NCBI GenBank assembly: GCA_035295665.1
Contig: DATGIQ010000654.1
Coordinates: 1 to 31,245 of the forward strand
Length of the DNA: 31,245 nt
Direction of reading: 5' to 3'
Source: DATGIQ01 sp035295665
GTDB taxonomy: Bacteria; Planctomycetota; Planctomycetia; Gemmatales; Gemmataceae
This document shows positions 1 through 9,444 of this stretch, piece after piece. The notes beneath the pieces were generated by a model, which was not told the origin of the DNA, ran no database searches, and saw nothing but the letters and a program-made list of their open reading frames with translations. Position numbers and translations under genes: made by a program. Numbering within the stretch: the stretch's first letter is position 1; every line of letters begins with the position of its first letter.

Positions 1-1395
1 CTGACCGTGAACTTGCCATTCCCGAAGGTGATCGTACCGGCCGTGGTCGGCGTATTATCACCCCAGGCGATACTGGCCGAATAGTGCGTGCCGTCATTGG
101 CCTCCGCCCCGCCCGGATCGGTGAAGGTGGCCACCGCTCCATTAAAGGCGACTGAGGGATTAAAGAGGATGTTCACCGGTGTACCCACCACAGCCGGATC
201 GGATACCGTGGCCATGCTGATGGCCATTGGCGCGGTACTGGCCTCATGGCTGATGGCCACCGTGACGGGGTAGCTGCCTTCTTCGCCATACGTGTGGCTG
301 CCCAAGACACTGAACGTCGTCCCCGCGACGGTGATCGTACCGGCCGTGGGGGTCGTGCCATCGCCCCAGGCGATGGTGGCATTGTAATCGGCCACCCCTT
401 CCGCACCGCCCGGATCGGTGAAGGTGGCCACCGTCTGCATGCTGGAGCCGGCCCCTTCTGAGCCACTGACCGAAAAGCCGCCGCTGGCCACGATATTGGG
501 ATTGGAGATCGTGGCGGTGGTGGTCGCCGTCTGCGCGGTGCTGCCTTCGTGGTTAATGGTCACCGTGAGGGTGGCGGAGCCTTCTTCGGCATAGGTATGG
601 TTGCCGCTGACGGTGAACGTGCCGCCGGCAAAGCTAATGGTCCCTGTCGAGGGCGTGCTGCCATCCCCCCAGTTGATGGTGGCAGTGTAATGCGTGCCAT
701 CATTGGGCTCCGCACCAGCCGGATCGGTAAAGGTCGCCACCGTCTGCGTCGTCGCGAGCACGCCTTCCGTTCCGCTGAAGGAGAAACCGCCCGTGGCAAT
801 GACACTCACGTCCGCCACCGCGGCGGTGCTCGTTGCCGTCGCCGGTGTGATGCCTTCATGGTTGATCGTCACGGTGATGGGAGCGCTGCCTTCTTCCGTG
901 TACGTATGGCTGCCGCTGACCGTGAAGGTCGTCCCGTTCTGGGTAATCGTGCCCGTGGTCGGGGGGGTGTTATCGCCCCAGTTGATGGTCGCGCTGTAGT
1001 CCGCCAGCCCCTCCGCGCCACCCGGATCGGTGAAGGTGGCCACGGGCTGCGTGGCCGAGGCGGTGTTCTCACTGGCGTTGAAGGTCAAACCGCCCGTGGC
1101 AACGACGCTGGGATTGGAGACACTGACGCTGAACATGCCGCTGCCGGTCTGGCCATCGAAGGTATCCTTGACCGTGACGGTAACGGTGTACGAGCCTTCC
1201 TCGGCGTAGGTGTGCGGCTGGCTCCCCAGCGAACCCGGAGTATTCCCGGGGACCGTGGTGTGCGCGGAGCCATCGCCCCAGGCGACATCGACCGTCCACG
1301 GTCCCCCATCGGGATCGGTGAAGCTGCCCAAGCTGAACGATTGCGCCATCCCTTCGGCAGAAGTTTGGGAACCGGGTGCGGTCACCGACGGCGGG
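1..1395 (-). repeat. PKD-like supra-repeat block 3, order A-B-B-B-C (cut by window edge)
   Basis: The units lie at about 1395-1110, 1110-810, 810-505, 505-200 and 200-1. The last is truncated by the left edge but begins like a C unit: there is no EG start, and GNGKFTV stands in place of the TNGxxTV strand. It is therefore the third C in the series. Confidence 0.75.
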
Positions 1396-4300
1396 ATGCC
1401 CATGGCCACCGAGGCGGTGCTCATTACCGTCTGGGGCGTGGCGCCCTCATGATTGATCGTCGTGGTGATCGTGAAGGAAGCGATGGTGGTGTACGTGTGC
1501 GTCCCCATCACCGTATAGACCCCGTTCGTGAGCGTAATGGTGCCCACGCTGGCCGGCGTATTGTCCCCCCAGGTAATGCTCGCCGAGTAATGAGTCCCAT
1601 CCGCCGGCTCCGTGCCGCCCGGATCGGTAAAGGTCGCCACCGAAACCGTGGAGCTCGAATTGACGCCCGCGTTGACCGGCACGCCCGTGGCCGCCACCGC
1701 GACATCGGAGATCGTTGCCGTATCAGTGATCGTCTGCGACGTGCTGGTTTCGTGGTTGACCGTCACGGAGAGGGTGTACGTCCCTTCTTCGCCATAGCTA
1801 TGGCTGCCCGTGATGCTGAATGTGGTCCCCGTCACGGTAATCGTGCCCGCCGTGGCCGTTGTGCCATCCCCCCAGTTGATGGTCGCCGAGTAGTCCGCGA
1901 TCGGCTCGGCCCCACCCGGATCGGTAAAGGTGGCCACCGTCTGCGTCCCCAAGCCCGTCCCTTCGGTGCCGTTAAAGGACAACCCGCCGCTGGCCGCCAC
2001 ATTGGCGTTGGACACGGTGGCCGTGCTGGTCACCGTTTGCGCGGCGCTATTCTCATGATTGATGGTCACCGTAAGGGTATAGCTGCCTTCTTCCGCATAG
2101 GCATGGCTACCGCTGACGGTGAAGGTTGTCCCCGAAAAGCTGATGCTGCCGGCCGTGGCCGCGGTATTGTCGCCCCAGTTGATGCTCGCCGAGTAATGCG
2201 TGCCATCATTGGCTTCCGCAATACCCGGATCGGTGAAGGTCGCTACCGCCTGCGAGGTCGATGGCGCCCCTTCCTGGGCGGTGACGGATACGCCGCCGGT
2301 GGCCGTTACGCTGGGATCGGATACCGACACCACGAACATGCCCGTGCCCGATTGGGATGTAGCCGCATCGGTGATGGTGATGGTCACCGTATACGAGCCT
2401 TCCTCGGCATAGGTGTGCGTCTGGTTGGAGAGGGTGCCTGGTGTCACCGTGCCCAGGGAGGTGGCCGTCGTGCCATCGCCCCAGTTGATGCTCCCACTAT
2501 CCGGCCCCGCGCCCGCATCCTGGAAGCTGCCGATGGTGAAGGACTTCGAGCCTGCTTCGGTCGCGGTTTGATTCCCGGCTGCGGTCACGACGGGGGGTGG
2601 AGCGTTGCCGACCATGGCGGTACTGGTCACGGTGGTGGGAGTGGCGGTGTCATGGTGAATGGTGGTGGTGACCGTGAACGAGCCGGTGGAGGTATAGGCA
2701 TGGCTGCCGCTGACGGTGACGATGCCGTTGGTAAGAGCAAGCGTGCCGGTCGTGGCTGGGGTGCTATCGCCCCAATTAATGGTGGCACTGTAATCGCCCA
2801 GGACTTCCAGACTGCCTGGATCGGTGAAGGTCGCCACGGCCGACGTGAAGGAAGTACTGAGGACAGCGTTGACGCCGATGCCATTGGCCGCCACGGCCGG
2901 ATCGGACACGGTGGCGGTGCTGGTCACCGTTTGGGTCGTGCTGGTCTCATGGTTGATGGTCACCGTGACGGTGTAGCTGCCTTCTTCGGCGTAGGTATGG
3001 CTGCCGGTGATCGTGAAGGCGGACCCAGAGAAGCTGATGCCGCCAGTTGTGGCCGCGGTGCCATCGCCCCAATTGATGCTGGCACTGTAGCTCGCCAGCG
3101 CTTCTGCTCCGGCCGGATCGACAAAGGTGGCCAGTTGTTGATTACTCACGGCCGAGCCCTCCATGGCGTTGAAGCCGACGGAAGGACTTGCACTGACGGC
3201 GGGATCGGACACGGTGACCTGGAACATACCGGTACCGGATTGCTGATCGCCGGTATCGGTGACCGTGACCGTCACCGTGTAGGTGCCTTCCTCGGCGTAC
3301 ATGTGGGAAGAGCTGCCGAGGGAGCCAGGTCCTGACGGGGCCGGAAGCATCATGCTCGTGCCATCGCCCCAGGCCACGCTGGCCGTCCACGACCCAGAGC
3401 CCCCGTCGCTGAAGCTTCCCAGATTGAACGACTGTCCGGCTGCCTCCACCGCGCTCTGGTTCGAAGGTGGCGTCACCATTACTCCAGGACTCGTAATGGT
3501 GAGAGCCTCTACTATGTTAAAATAAATCACAGTGTTTGTTGGATCGCCACATGTTTTGAATCCGCCGATTGCGTAGATGTGGCCGTCGGGACCGGTGGCA
3601 ACGCGCAGCCTCTCGCGTCCGGTAGGCATCCCATCCTGTTCGGACCAGCTGTTCGTGCTCGAATTGTATACCTCTACCGTGTTGAGATTGTCGACATTAT
3701 CGGATCCGCCGATGACATAGATGCGGCCATCGGGGCCCGTGGTGGCCGCCAGGTCAAAACGTTTCGTGGGCATACTCGCCACGGTGGACCAACTGTTCGT
3801 GCTTGGGTTATACGCTTCGCTGTGCGCTTGATGAAAGATGTAGATGCGGCCATCGGGGCCTGTGGCAGCTGCCAGTAGATTTTCCGGGGCGGGCAGGCTG
3901 GCGACCGTGGACCAACTGTTCGTGCTCGAATTATACGCCTCGACCGTGGTGAGTTCGTTTCCGTTGTCATCATCTCCGCCGATGGCATAAATCAGTCCAT
4001 TGAGGCCAGTAGCCACCGCCAACCTCGCGCGGGCCGTGGGCATGGGGGCCACCGTGGACCAACTGTTCGTGCTCGGATTATACGCCTCGACCGTATTGAG
4101 AGCATGGAAGAAGCCGTCGCTTTCTTTAACGTCTCCGCCGATGGCATAGGTGCGGCCATCGGAGCCGGTAGCCACTGCCAGATCGGTACGAGCAGTGGGC
4201 ATACTGGCTACCGTGGACCAACTGTTCGTACTAGAATTGTACGCTTCGACGGTGTTGACACTTTGGAAGACATTGCTGTCGATGGGAATTCCGCCGATGG

Positions 4301-5405
4301 CATAGATGCGGCCATCGGAGCCCGTGGCAACGCCCAGACCGTCCCGACGAGTGGGGACGCTGGCCACGGTAGTCCACGAGTAGGGACTCGGGCTAAAGGC
4401 TTCCACCGTACTGAGATCACCGCTCACATTGTCTCCGCCGATGGCATAGATGCGGCCATCGGACCCAGTTGCTGCTCCGAGGCCGTCGTGAGGTGATGTC
4501 GTGGGGGCAACATTGGACCAGGCATTCGTGTTTGGGTCATATGCTTGCACGTCGCCACTAAAGGCTCCGTCGATGGCATAGATTCGGCCATCGGGTCCTC
4601 TCGTGGCTGCCAGATCGGTACGAGCGGTAGGCAGACTCGCCACCGTGGACCAACTGTTCGTGCTCGGATTATACGCCTCGACCGTGGTGAAAACGTTTCC
4701 GTTGCTATCATCTCCGCCGATGGCATAGGCGCGGCCATCAGGGCCCGTGGTGGCCGCCAGATTAGCACGAGCGGTGGGTAGGTTAGCTACCGTGGACCAA
4801 CTATTCGTGCTCGGATTATACGCCTCGACCGTATTGAGAGCATGGATATTGCCATTGCTATCTTGAACGGCTCCGCCGATGGCATAGATGCGGCCATCGG
4901 AGCCCGTGGCGGCTGCCAGGAAGGCTTGAGGAGCGGGCAGGCTGGCGACCGTGGACCAACTGTTCGTGCTCGGATTATACGCCTCGACGGTAGTGAGAGC
5001 ATGGGTATTGCCATTGCTATCTTGAACGGCTCCGCCGATGGCATAGATGCGGCCATCGGAGCCGGTAGCCGCTGCCAAGTTTTCGCGGGCCGTGGGCATG
5101 GGGGCAACCGTGGACCAACTGTTCGTGCTCGGATTATACGCCTCGACCGTATTGAGAGCGTGGAGGAAACTGCTGAAGTTTCCAACGGCCCCGCCGATGG
5201 CATAGATGCGGCCATCGGGGCCCGCGGTGGCCGCCAAGAACTCGCGCGCAGTCGTCAGGGGGGCTACCGTGGACCAGGACAGAAGCGTCCGATCCTCCAA
5301 CATTTCGAGAACCAGACGGCGGCATCCGCGACGGCCGCGGTGCAGCCCTAGGCCTTGATGGACGCGGGTTTTTGGTGCGAGCCAACGCGACAAGAAAGAA
5401 AGCAT
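1..5405 (-). CDS. Giant kelch-repeat and PKD-like repeat surface protein (3' end outside window)
   Basis: An uninterrupted minus-strand frame runs from the ATG at 5405 to the left edge, at least 1801 codons with no stop. The start has GAGGAG 8 bases upstream, the same arrangement as the next gene. Residues 1-34 are basic, followed by MLEDRTLLS at about 35-43, which resembles the LEPR-XLL N-terminal motif of planctomycete exported proteins. Residues about 43-620 hold 12 kelch-like units (DGRIYAIGG cores). From about 640 onward there are 12 PKD-like units of about 100 residues with WGDG/WGDN cores and HTYAEEGSYTVTV strands. I infer an extracellular adhesive or structural protein; no catalytic domain is visible. 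The kelch units are nearly identical at DNA level, which points to recent duplication. The substrate or partner is unknown. Confidence 0.9.
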   Translation of the reverse strand, partial: MLSFLSRWLAPKTRVHQGLGLHRGRRGCRRLVLEMLEDRTLLSWSTVAPLTTAREFLAATAGPDGRIYAIGGAVGNFSSFLHALNTVEAYNPSTNSWSTVAPMPTARENLAAATGSDGRIYAIGGAVQDSNGNTHALTTVEAYNPSTNSWSTVASLPAPQAFLAAATGSDGRIYAIGGAVQDSNGNIHALNTVEAYNPSTNSWSTVANLPTARANLAATTGPDGRAYAIGGDDSNGNVFTTVEAYNPSTNSWSTVASLPTARTDLAATRGPDGRIYAIDGAFSGDVQAYDPNTNAWSNVAPTTSPHDGLGAATGSDGRIYAIGGDNVSGDLSTVEAFSPSPYSWTTVASVPTRRDGLGVATGSDGRIYAIGGIPIDSNVFQSVNTVEAYNSSTNSWSTVASMPTARTDLAVATGSDGRTYAIGGDVKESDGFFHALNTVEAYNPSTNSWSTVAPMPTARARLAVATGLNGLIYAIGGDDDNGNELTTVEAYNSSTNSWSTVASLPAPENLLAAATGPDGRIYIFHQAHSEAYNPSTNSWSTVASMPTKRFDLAATTGPDGRIYVIGGSDNVDNLNTVEVYNSSTNSWSEQDGMPTGRERLRVATGPDGHIYAIGGFKTCGDPTNTVIYFNIVEALTITSPGVMVTPPSNQSAVEAAGQSFNLGSFSDGGSGSWTASVAWGDGTSMMLPAPSGPGSLGSSSHMYAEEGTYTVTVTVTDTGDQQSGTGMFQVTVSDPAVSASPSVGFNAMEGSAVSNQQLATFVDPAGAEALASYSASINWGDGTAATTGGISFSGSAFTITGSHTYAEEGSYTVTVTINHETSTTQTVTSTATVSDPAVAANGIGVNAVLSTSFTSAVATFTDPGSLEVLGDYSATINWGDSTPATTGTLALTNGIVTVSGSHAYTSTGSFTVTTTIHHDTATPTTVTSTAMVGNAPPPVVTAAGNQTATEAGSKSFTIGSFQDAGAGPDSGSINWGDGTTATSLGTVTPGTLSNQTHTYAEEGSYTVTITITDAATSQSGTGMFVVSVSDPSVTATGGVSVTAQEGAPSTSQAVATFTDPGIAEANDGTHYSASINWGDNTAATAGSISFSGTTFTVSGSHAYAEEGSYTLTVTINHENSAAQTVTSTATVSNANVAASGGLSFNGTEGTGLGTQTVATFTDPGGAEPIADYSATINWGDGTTATAGTITVTGTTFSITGSHSYGEEGTYTLSVTVNHETSTSQTITDTATISDVAVAATGVPVNAGVNSSSTVSVATFTDPGGTEPADGTHYSASITWGDNTPASVGTITLTNGVYTVMGTHTYTTIASFTITTTINHEGATPQTVMSTASVAMGIPPSVTAPGSQTSAEGMAQSFSLGSFTDPDGGPWTVDVAWGDGSAHTTVPGNTPGSLGSQPHTYAEEGSYTVTVTVKDTFDGQTGSGMFSVSVSNPSVVATGGLTFNASENTASATQPVATFTDPGGAEGLADYSATINWGDNTPPTTGTITQNGTTFTVSGSHTYTEEGSAPITVTINHEGITPATATSTAAVADVSVIATGGFSFSGTEGVLATTQTVATFTDPAGAEPNDGTHYTATINWGDGSTPSTGTISFAGGTFTVSGNHTYAEEGSATLTVTINHEGSTAQTATTTATISNPNIVASGGFSVSGSEGAGSSMQTVATFTDPGGAEGVADYNATIAWGDGTTPTAGTITVAGTTFSVLGSHTYGEEGSYPVTVAISHEASTAPMAISMATVSDPAVVGTPVNILFNPSVAFNGAVATFTDPGGAEANDGTHYSASIAWGDNTPTTAGTITFGNGKFTV
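1395..2600 (-). repeat. PKD-like supra-repeat block 2, order A-B-B-C
   Basis: The four units lie at about 2600-2310, 2310-2010, 2010-1705 and 1705-1400. The A unit begins after the PPPVVTAAGNQTATEAG linker. The two B units both carry EG...QTVATFTDPG and end in NHE.STxQT...VS. The C unit has the TNGVYTVMGTHTYTTIASF strand and ends at IPPSVTAPGSQT, where the next A unit begins. Confidence 0.8.
2600..3480 (-). repeat. PKD-like supra-repeat block 1, order A-B-C
   Basis: Read along the protein, the three units run at about 3480-3205, 3205-2900 and 2900-2600. Unit A has a QSFNLGSFSDGG start and ends in GTGMFQVTVSDP. Unit B has an EGS...QLATF start and ends in INHETSTTQTVTSTATVSDP. Unit C lacks the EG start, has a TNGIVTVSGSHAYTSTGSF strand and ends in a PPPVV linker leading to the next A unit. 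Confidence 0.8.
3545..5275 (-). repeat. Twelve kelch-like tandem repeats
   Basis: Twelve cores encoding variants of DGRIYAIGG recur about every 140-160 bases, near 5191, 5031, 4871, 4711, 4568, 4433, 4289, 4131, 3975, 3830, 3706 and 3562. The one near 3830 is degenerate. Each is followed by VEAYNPSTNSWSTVA or a variant. Twelve units would fit two six-bladed beta-propellers, which is an inference from the count. The units around 4788-4920 and 4947-5080 differ at only a few bases and are 159 bases apart, so they look like a very recent in-frame duplication. Confidence 0.85.
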
Positions 5406-5709
5406 AGTCCTCGCTCCTCGGGCGCTTGATGACGGAAGATGAACCAAATCGAGCAACCACCGCAGTCTATAGGGGGAACTCAGAGAGGATGGGCGCGGCG
5501 TTCCACGCTTCCTTCGAGTCAGTGCGGTTACTACAGCAACACCCTTTGCGGTCCCGTCAAGCAAAAAGGGGTGCTTTCCGGATCATTCTCGGATCCGCAT
5601 CCGCAGTCGGGCGCAGAGCCTGGATACCGCCTTTACTCCATGCAACGGCTCGGTCCCGTCTATCTAATAGTTGGCTGGAAGTCGGTGAACCTTGCGCGAG
5701 AAAGGCAAG
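5406..5709. other. Intergenic region upstream of the kelch/PKD gene
   Basis: The only clear signal here is the ribosome binding site of the gene starting at 5405. I found no convincing sigma-70 type promoter and no small gene with a good start. The short plus-strand reading frames that cross this region overlap the terminator hairpin and the 3' end of the neighbouring gene on the other strand, and look like chance frames. Confidence 0.4.
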
Positions 5710-5797
5710 AAAAAAAACTGGATTCGTTTCGCGGGGGTTCGGAGAACCGCGTGGGGTACATCAACGCGCGGTTCTCCGAACCCCCGCGAAACCGAAT
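5710..5797 (-). terminator. Long hairpin plus T8 after the BNR-propeller gene; also a dispersed palindromic repeat
   Basis: A perfect 26-bp stem (5726-5751 with 5767-5792) encloses a 15-base loop. The stem extends by several more pairs after one bulged base. On the minus strand it begins about 26 bases after the stop codon of the preceding gene and is followed within a few bases by eight T residues (5717-5710). This fits an intrinsic terminator. The stem is unusually long, and a clearly related sequence lies at 17189-17306, so it is probably also a member of a repeat family. Confidence 0.75.
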
Positions 5798-5822
5798 TGG
5801 ATATGCCCAAGCGATGGGTGGA

Positions 5823-8800
5823 TCAGACGTTGTTGATTGCCATGAACACGCTCAAGCCCTGATTGCGGAACAGGACATTGCTATCCCACGGTTCGCCGCC
5901 CGCGGCGGAATTGTTGGCGGCCAGGAGGATTTGGTAGACGTCCAGGACGGTATTGTTGGTCACGCCGAAAGCCTGGCCGCTGGCGCCGATATTCCAGGAA
6001 TAGGCACCCAGGCCATTGCTGTTGACCGTAAAGCCAGTGGCCTGTCCCGTCGTGCCGCCCAGGGAGAGGGTGGTCGTGAAGACCTCCAACGCGGTGGCCA
6101 GCACTTCGGCATCCAGCCCCACTCCCTTGGATACGAGGAAGAGGCTGAGGTAATAGCTGCTGATCTGCGCATTGCTGAAGGGGCTCAGGTTCGGTGCCCC
6201 ATTCCCGCCGCCATAGAGATTGGGATACGTTGTCGCTAACCATTGGCCCAAGCTCTGGTTGCCGGAGGTCGGTCCGAAGCGGCGGAGCAGTTCTTGTCCC
6301 TGTAGACCCGCCCAGAAACTAATCGGCTTGATCAATCCCGCCTGCACGAACTGACCCAGACTGGCTACCGTCACCCCCGTCTGAACAGGAGTCGCACCCC
6401 CTTCATGATTCATCATGACGCTGACGGTATAGGAATTGGCGGCGGCGTAGGTATGCGTGCCGCCGACCGTGAAGATGCCGTTCACGAGCGTGATCGTACC
6501 GACAGTGACCGGGGTGTTATCACCCCAATTGATGCTGGCCGAATAGTGCGTGCCGTCATTAGTCTCCGCGCCGCCGGGATCGGTGAAGGCGGCGAGCGCA
6601 ATGCTAGACGGCGCCCCGGCCGTGGGGCTGGGACTGGCCGGCATGTCCACGAGATTCAACATCAGCTCGGACACCGTCACCTGGGACATCGCTGTTCCGA
6701 AGAGAGTGTCGCTGGTATTGGTGACCGTGATGGTCACGGTGTAGGTGCCTTCCTCGGTATAGGCATGGGGTTGATTGCCCAGCGTTCCAGGCCCCGAAGG
6801 ATTGAAGGTTGTGTTCGAGGATCCATCGCCCCAGTTGATCGTGGCCATCCAGGGGCCGTTGCTGGTGTCGGCAAAACTCCCCAGGTTGAAGGAGCTCGTC
6901 GTTCCTTCGGTAACGATTTGCGACCCAGGCGGCGTCACGACCGGGGGCGTGGCCGATGCCTGGGTACTGATCTCGAACATCCCCCGGCCATGCGTGCCGG
7001 CTCCCAGCAGATGCAGGCCAGCGTTGTATTGCAGGCTGATCACTTGCACATTGGGCATGCCGGTGCCAAACACCGACCAGCTGTTGCCGCCATCGGTGGA
7101 GACATACACGCCGTTGTCATTGCCGATATAGAGAGTGCTGTTGGCGTGGTCGATGGCAATAGACCATGTGGGCAGGTCCGGCAGATTGCCGCTGATGTCC
7201 GTCCAGCTACCGCCGGCATTGGTGGTGCGGAAGACGTGGTTGTGGCCGGAGGTAGTGCCGTCGATCGCCTCGCTGAATTCCGAGGTCACGATGTACGCAG
7301 TCTCGCCGGTCGAGTCGCCCGGATCGACTTCGAGGTCGAAGTAGGGATTAAAATTCGCATTGAAGATCCGCGTAAAGGAGGCGATAGGATTGGACTGGGT
7401 CCAGCTGCCGCCGTCGTTGGTGGTCGTCCATACATGGCCATCGCTGGTGGCAGCGTAAACAACGTTGCCCAGAGTCGCAATGGCCCCGATGGGCTTGCCG
7501 GCAGGGTTGAATCCCGAGACATTTGGAGAACCGATGGGCGACCAGCTGTCGCCGTTGTTGAGCGTTTCACTGACGAAATCGGTGCCAAGCACCAAGCGGT
7601 TGCTGTTGGCGGGATCGAGGGCATAATGCGTGAAAAACGGTGCCGATGCGGCTCCCTGGATACCGGAGACCTTGGCGTGGAAGGTACTGCCGCCGTCATC
7701 GGAGCGAAGGAAGAATCCAGAGACCGTGCTTTGGAACACTGCATAGACATGCTGCGGATGGTTTGGATCGACATGGACGAAGGCGCCGTCGCCGCCGAGA
7801 ACGAATTTCCAGGATTGGCTGCCGCTATACACTTCGGTGCCGTTGTCCTGGCTGCCGCCGAAGGCGCTGGTGGCGTTGGTCGGATGCAGGGCGATGCCGT
7901 AAAACTGGGTGATTTGCAAATTGCCGTTGAGATCGGTCCAGTGGATGTTGCCGACGGTAGCACTGTCCAATCGCCAGATGCCGCCGTCGTTGCCGTCCAG
8001 GAGCCGGCCATTGTGATCGAAACCGATCCCGTGGTGGTCGGTGTGAGGCCCGTGGCCGTCGGCACCCGCACTGATGTCGGTCCAGGTCATGCCGCCGTCG
8101 GTGGTCTTGAGGAGCGGAACCTGGCCTTCCGCATAAACCGTGTTGCCCGTGGGATCGCTGGGATCCAGGATCAATGTTTGATCGTACCATCCCTGGCCGG
8201 CCATGTAGTTGACATAGTTCGTCGATTGCGGAGACTCGGCCATGACCGGATTCCAGGTCGTCCCGCCATCGGTCGATTTCAGGATTTCCAAAGTGTTGCC
8301 GAAGGTCGCGCTCTTTGGATCGGATACGGATGCGTAGAGCGTGGTGGATGCGCCCACGTCGGCCAGGGTAAGGACGATGCGCCCGGTACCGGTGCCGCCC
8401 GGGAAGCCCGTGAGCGGCGTCCAGGTTGTCCCGCCGTTGGTGGTCTCGTAGACGCCGTTGGCCGTGCTGCCATTCGTGGTGCCTACCGCGGCGTAGAGAA
8501 CGCTGTGATTGCCGGGGTCCATGACCAAGCTGGTGAACGGGCTGAAAAACGGCGACACGATGTTGGCGGTGGTGTTCGTCCAGTTGGCGCCGCCGTCCAT
8601 CGTTTTCCAGATGCCATAATTGCCGGCGAAGGTGGCTCCGTTCGTGGGATTGCCGGACACCGCCGCGTAGGCAGTGTCGCCCGTCGTATCGGTTGGATCG
8701 ATAACCACGCTGCCAATGGAGCGTTGGTTGAACACGCTGTTCCCGGTAAGGGTCCAGGTGGCGCCACTGTCCCTCGAAACCAAGACGCCGCGGCCGTAGG

Positions 8801-9230
8801 AGGAGTCACCCGAGAAGTTGGCTTCGCCAGTGCCGGCGTAGAGGATGCGATGGTTGATGTCGCTGCCGGGGAGAATGGCAAGTGAGCCCATGAACAACGT
8901 GCTCTGGGTATCGGTCAACGGCGTCCAAGTGGTGCCGCCATTGCTCGTTTTCCAGACGCCGCCGCCAGCCGCGCCAATATAGACCGTGTTGGCGTCGGTA
9001 GGATCGGCCACCAGGGTCGCGATCCGGCCGCTCACGGGGTCGTTTCCGGGCGTCTGTCCGCCCAGGATGGGGCCCGGACCAATCGGATTCCAGGCCGCGG
9101 GTGCCAGTCGGTCTTCCAATCGCTCGATCCGCAGCGGATAACGTTGCGGAAGCTGTGTAGGGAAAGTCAGCGGGAATTGGAGGCCCAGGGCCTTTCGGAG
9201 ACGAGCGAGCTGCCGGGAAGACGCAAACAT
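5823..9230 (-). CDS. Exported BNR/Asp-box beta-propeller protein with two PKD-like modules
   Basis: This is an 1135-residue protein. I chose the ATG at 9230 because GAGGAG lies 8 bases upstream; an upstream in-frame start would add 37 residues without a comparable site. RIERLEDRLAP at about 35-44 is the LEPR-XLL-like export motif. About eleven Asp-box motifs of the form S/T-x-[DN]-G-G-x-[ST]-W occur between about 85 and 750 (for example KTSNGGTTW, KTMDGGANW, STDGGNSW), as in sortilin/Vps10 and GH74-type propellers. Two PKD-like units, A then C, span about 760-953. The last 180 residues (SLGQWLATTYPNLYG, GLGAYSW, QAFGVTNNTVLDVYQ) resemble, from memory, a C-terminal module of other planctomycete surface proteins. 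Enzymatic activity is not evident. It lies upstream of the kelch/PKD gene and shares its modules. Confidence 0.88.
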   Translation of the reverse strand: MFASSRQLARLRKALGLQFPLTFPTQLPQRYPLRIERLEDRLAPAAWNPIGPGPILGGQTPGNDPVSGRIATLVADPTDANTVYIGAAGGGVWKTSNGGTTWTPLTDTQSTLFMGSLAILPGSDINHRILYAGTGEANFSGDSSYGRGVLVSRDSGATWTLTGNSVFNQRSIGSVVIDPTDTTGDTAYAAVSGNPTNGATFAGNYGIWKTMDGGANWTNTTANIVSPFFSPFTSLVMDPGNHSVLYAAVGTTNGSTANGVYETTNGGTTWTPLTGFPGGTGTGRIVLTLADVGASTTLYASVSDPKSATFGNTLEILKSTDGGTTWNPVMAESPQSTNYVNYMAGQGWYDQTLILDPSDPTGNTVYAEGQVPLLKTTDGGMTWTDISAGADGHGPHTDHHGIGFDHNGRLLDGNDGGIWRLDSATVGNIHWTDLNGNLQITQFYGIALHPTNATSAFGGSQDNGTEVYSGSQSWKFVLGGDGAFVHVDPNHPQHVYAVFQSTVSGFFLRSDDGGSTFHAKVSGIQGAASAPFFTHYALDPANSNRLVLGTDFVSETLNNGDSWSPIGSPNVSGFNPAGKPIGAIATLGNVVYAATSDGHVWTTTNDGGSWTQSNPIASFTRIFNANFNPYFDLEVDPGDSTGETAYIVTSEFSEAIDGTTSGHNHVFRTTNAGGSWTDISGNLPDLPTWSIAIDHANSTLYIGNDNGVYVSTDGGNSWSVFGTGMPNVQVISLQYNAGLHLLGAGTHGRGMFEISTQASATPPVVTPPGSQIVTEGTTSSFNLGSFADTSNGPWMATINWGDGSSNTTFNPSGPGTLGNQPHAYTEEGTYTVTITVTNTSDTLFGTAMSQVTVSELMLNLVDMPASPSPTAGAPSSIALAAFTDPGGAETNDGTHYSASINWGDNTPVTVGTITLVNGIFTVGGTHTYAAANSYTVSVMMNHEGGATPVQTGVTVASLGQFVQAGLIKPISFWAGLQGQELLRRFGPTSGNQSLGQWLATTYPNLYGGGNGAPNLSPFSNAQISSYYLSLFLVSKGVGLDAEVLATALEVFTTTLSLGGTTGQATGFTVNSNGLGAYSWNIGASGQAFGVTNNTVLDVYQILLAANNSAAGGEPWDSNVLFRNQGLSVFMAINNV
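6370..6950 (-). repeat. PKD-like A-C pair homologous to the neighbouring array
   Basis: Unit A (about 6950-6660) has SFNLGSFADTSNGPW and unit C (about 6640-6370) has LVNGIFTVGGTHTYAAANSY. The C unit DNA is close to the left-edge C unit of the kelch/PKD gene: 6486-6590 and about 18-125 share long matching stretches, including the GTHYSAS and WGDNTP codons. This indicates exchange or duplication between adjacent genes. Confidence 0.75.
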
Positions 9231-9444
9231 GAAAACCACTCCTCGTTGAGTTGAGAATCTGCGACTGCATAAACGATTCGGGCATGCAGACAAAATGCTC
9301 GGCCATCCGGGACTGGCGGGGGGTGACCGGCCGGAGGGCACTCCTTTCGGAGATTCACAAGAAACGAAAGGAGACGGATACGAGAGAGACCAGCAGCAGG
9401 AATCGCGAGTGCTTGGCTATCTCTACGGACCGTTACGGCTTTCT

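Noticed and set aside
549..3335. Plus-strand open frame of 928 codons opposite the PKD-like array
   Set aside because: It is the antisense of a repetitive, GC-rich coding region. Its product is a monotonous Gly/Arg/Asp-rich repeat mirroring the PKD units, with no start signal or known domain, while the minus strand gives clear PKD-like modules.
3545..5275. Regularly spaced direct repeats that could suggest a CRISPR array
   Set aside because: The period is 140-160 bases, the frame stays open throughout and the units encode kelch motifs, so this is a protein repeat.
5439..6239. Plus-strand frame through the intergenic region and terminator
   Set aside because: It crosses the terminator hairpin and the 3' end of the BNR-propeller gene, and the translated hairpin gives only palindromic low-complexity residues.
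6405..8885. Plus-strand open frame of 826 codons opposite the BNR-propeller gene
   Set aside because: It is antisense to well-defined Asp-box motifs and has no recognisable domain, ribosome binding site or plausible composition.
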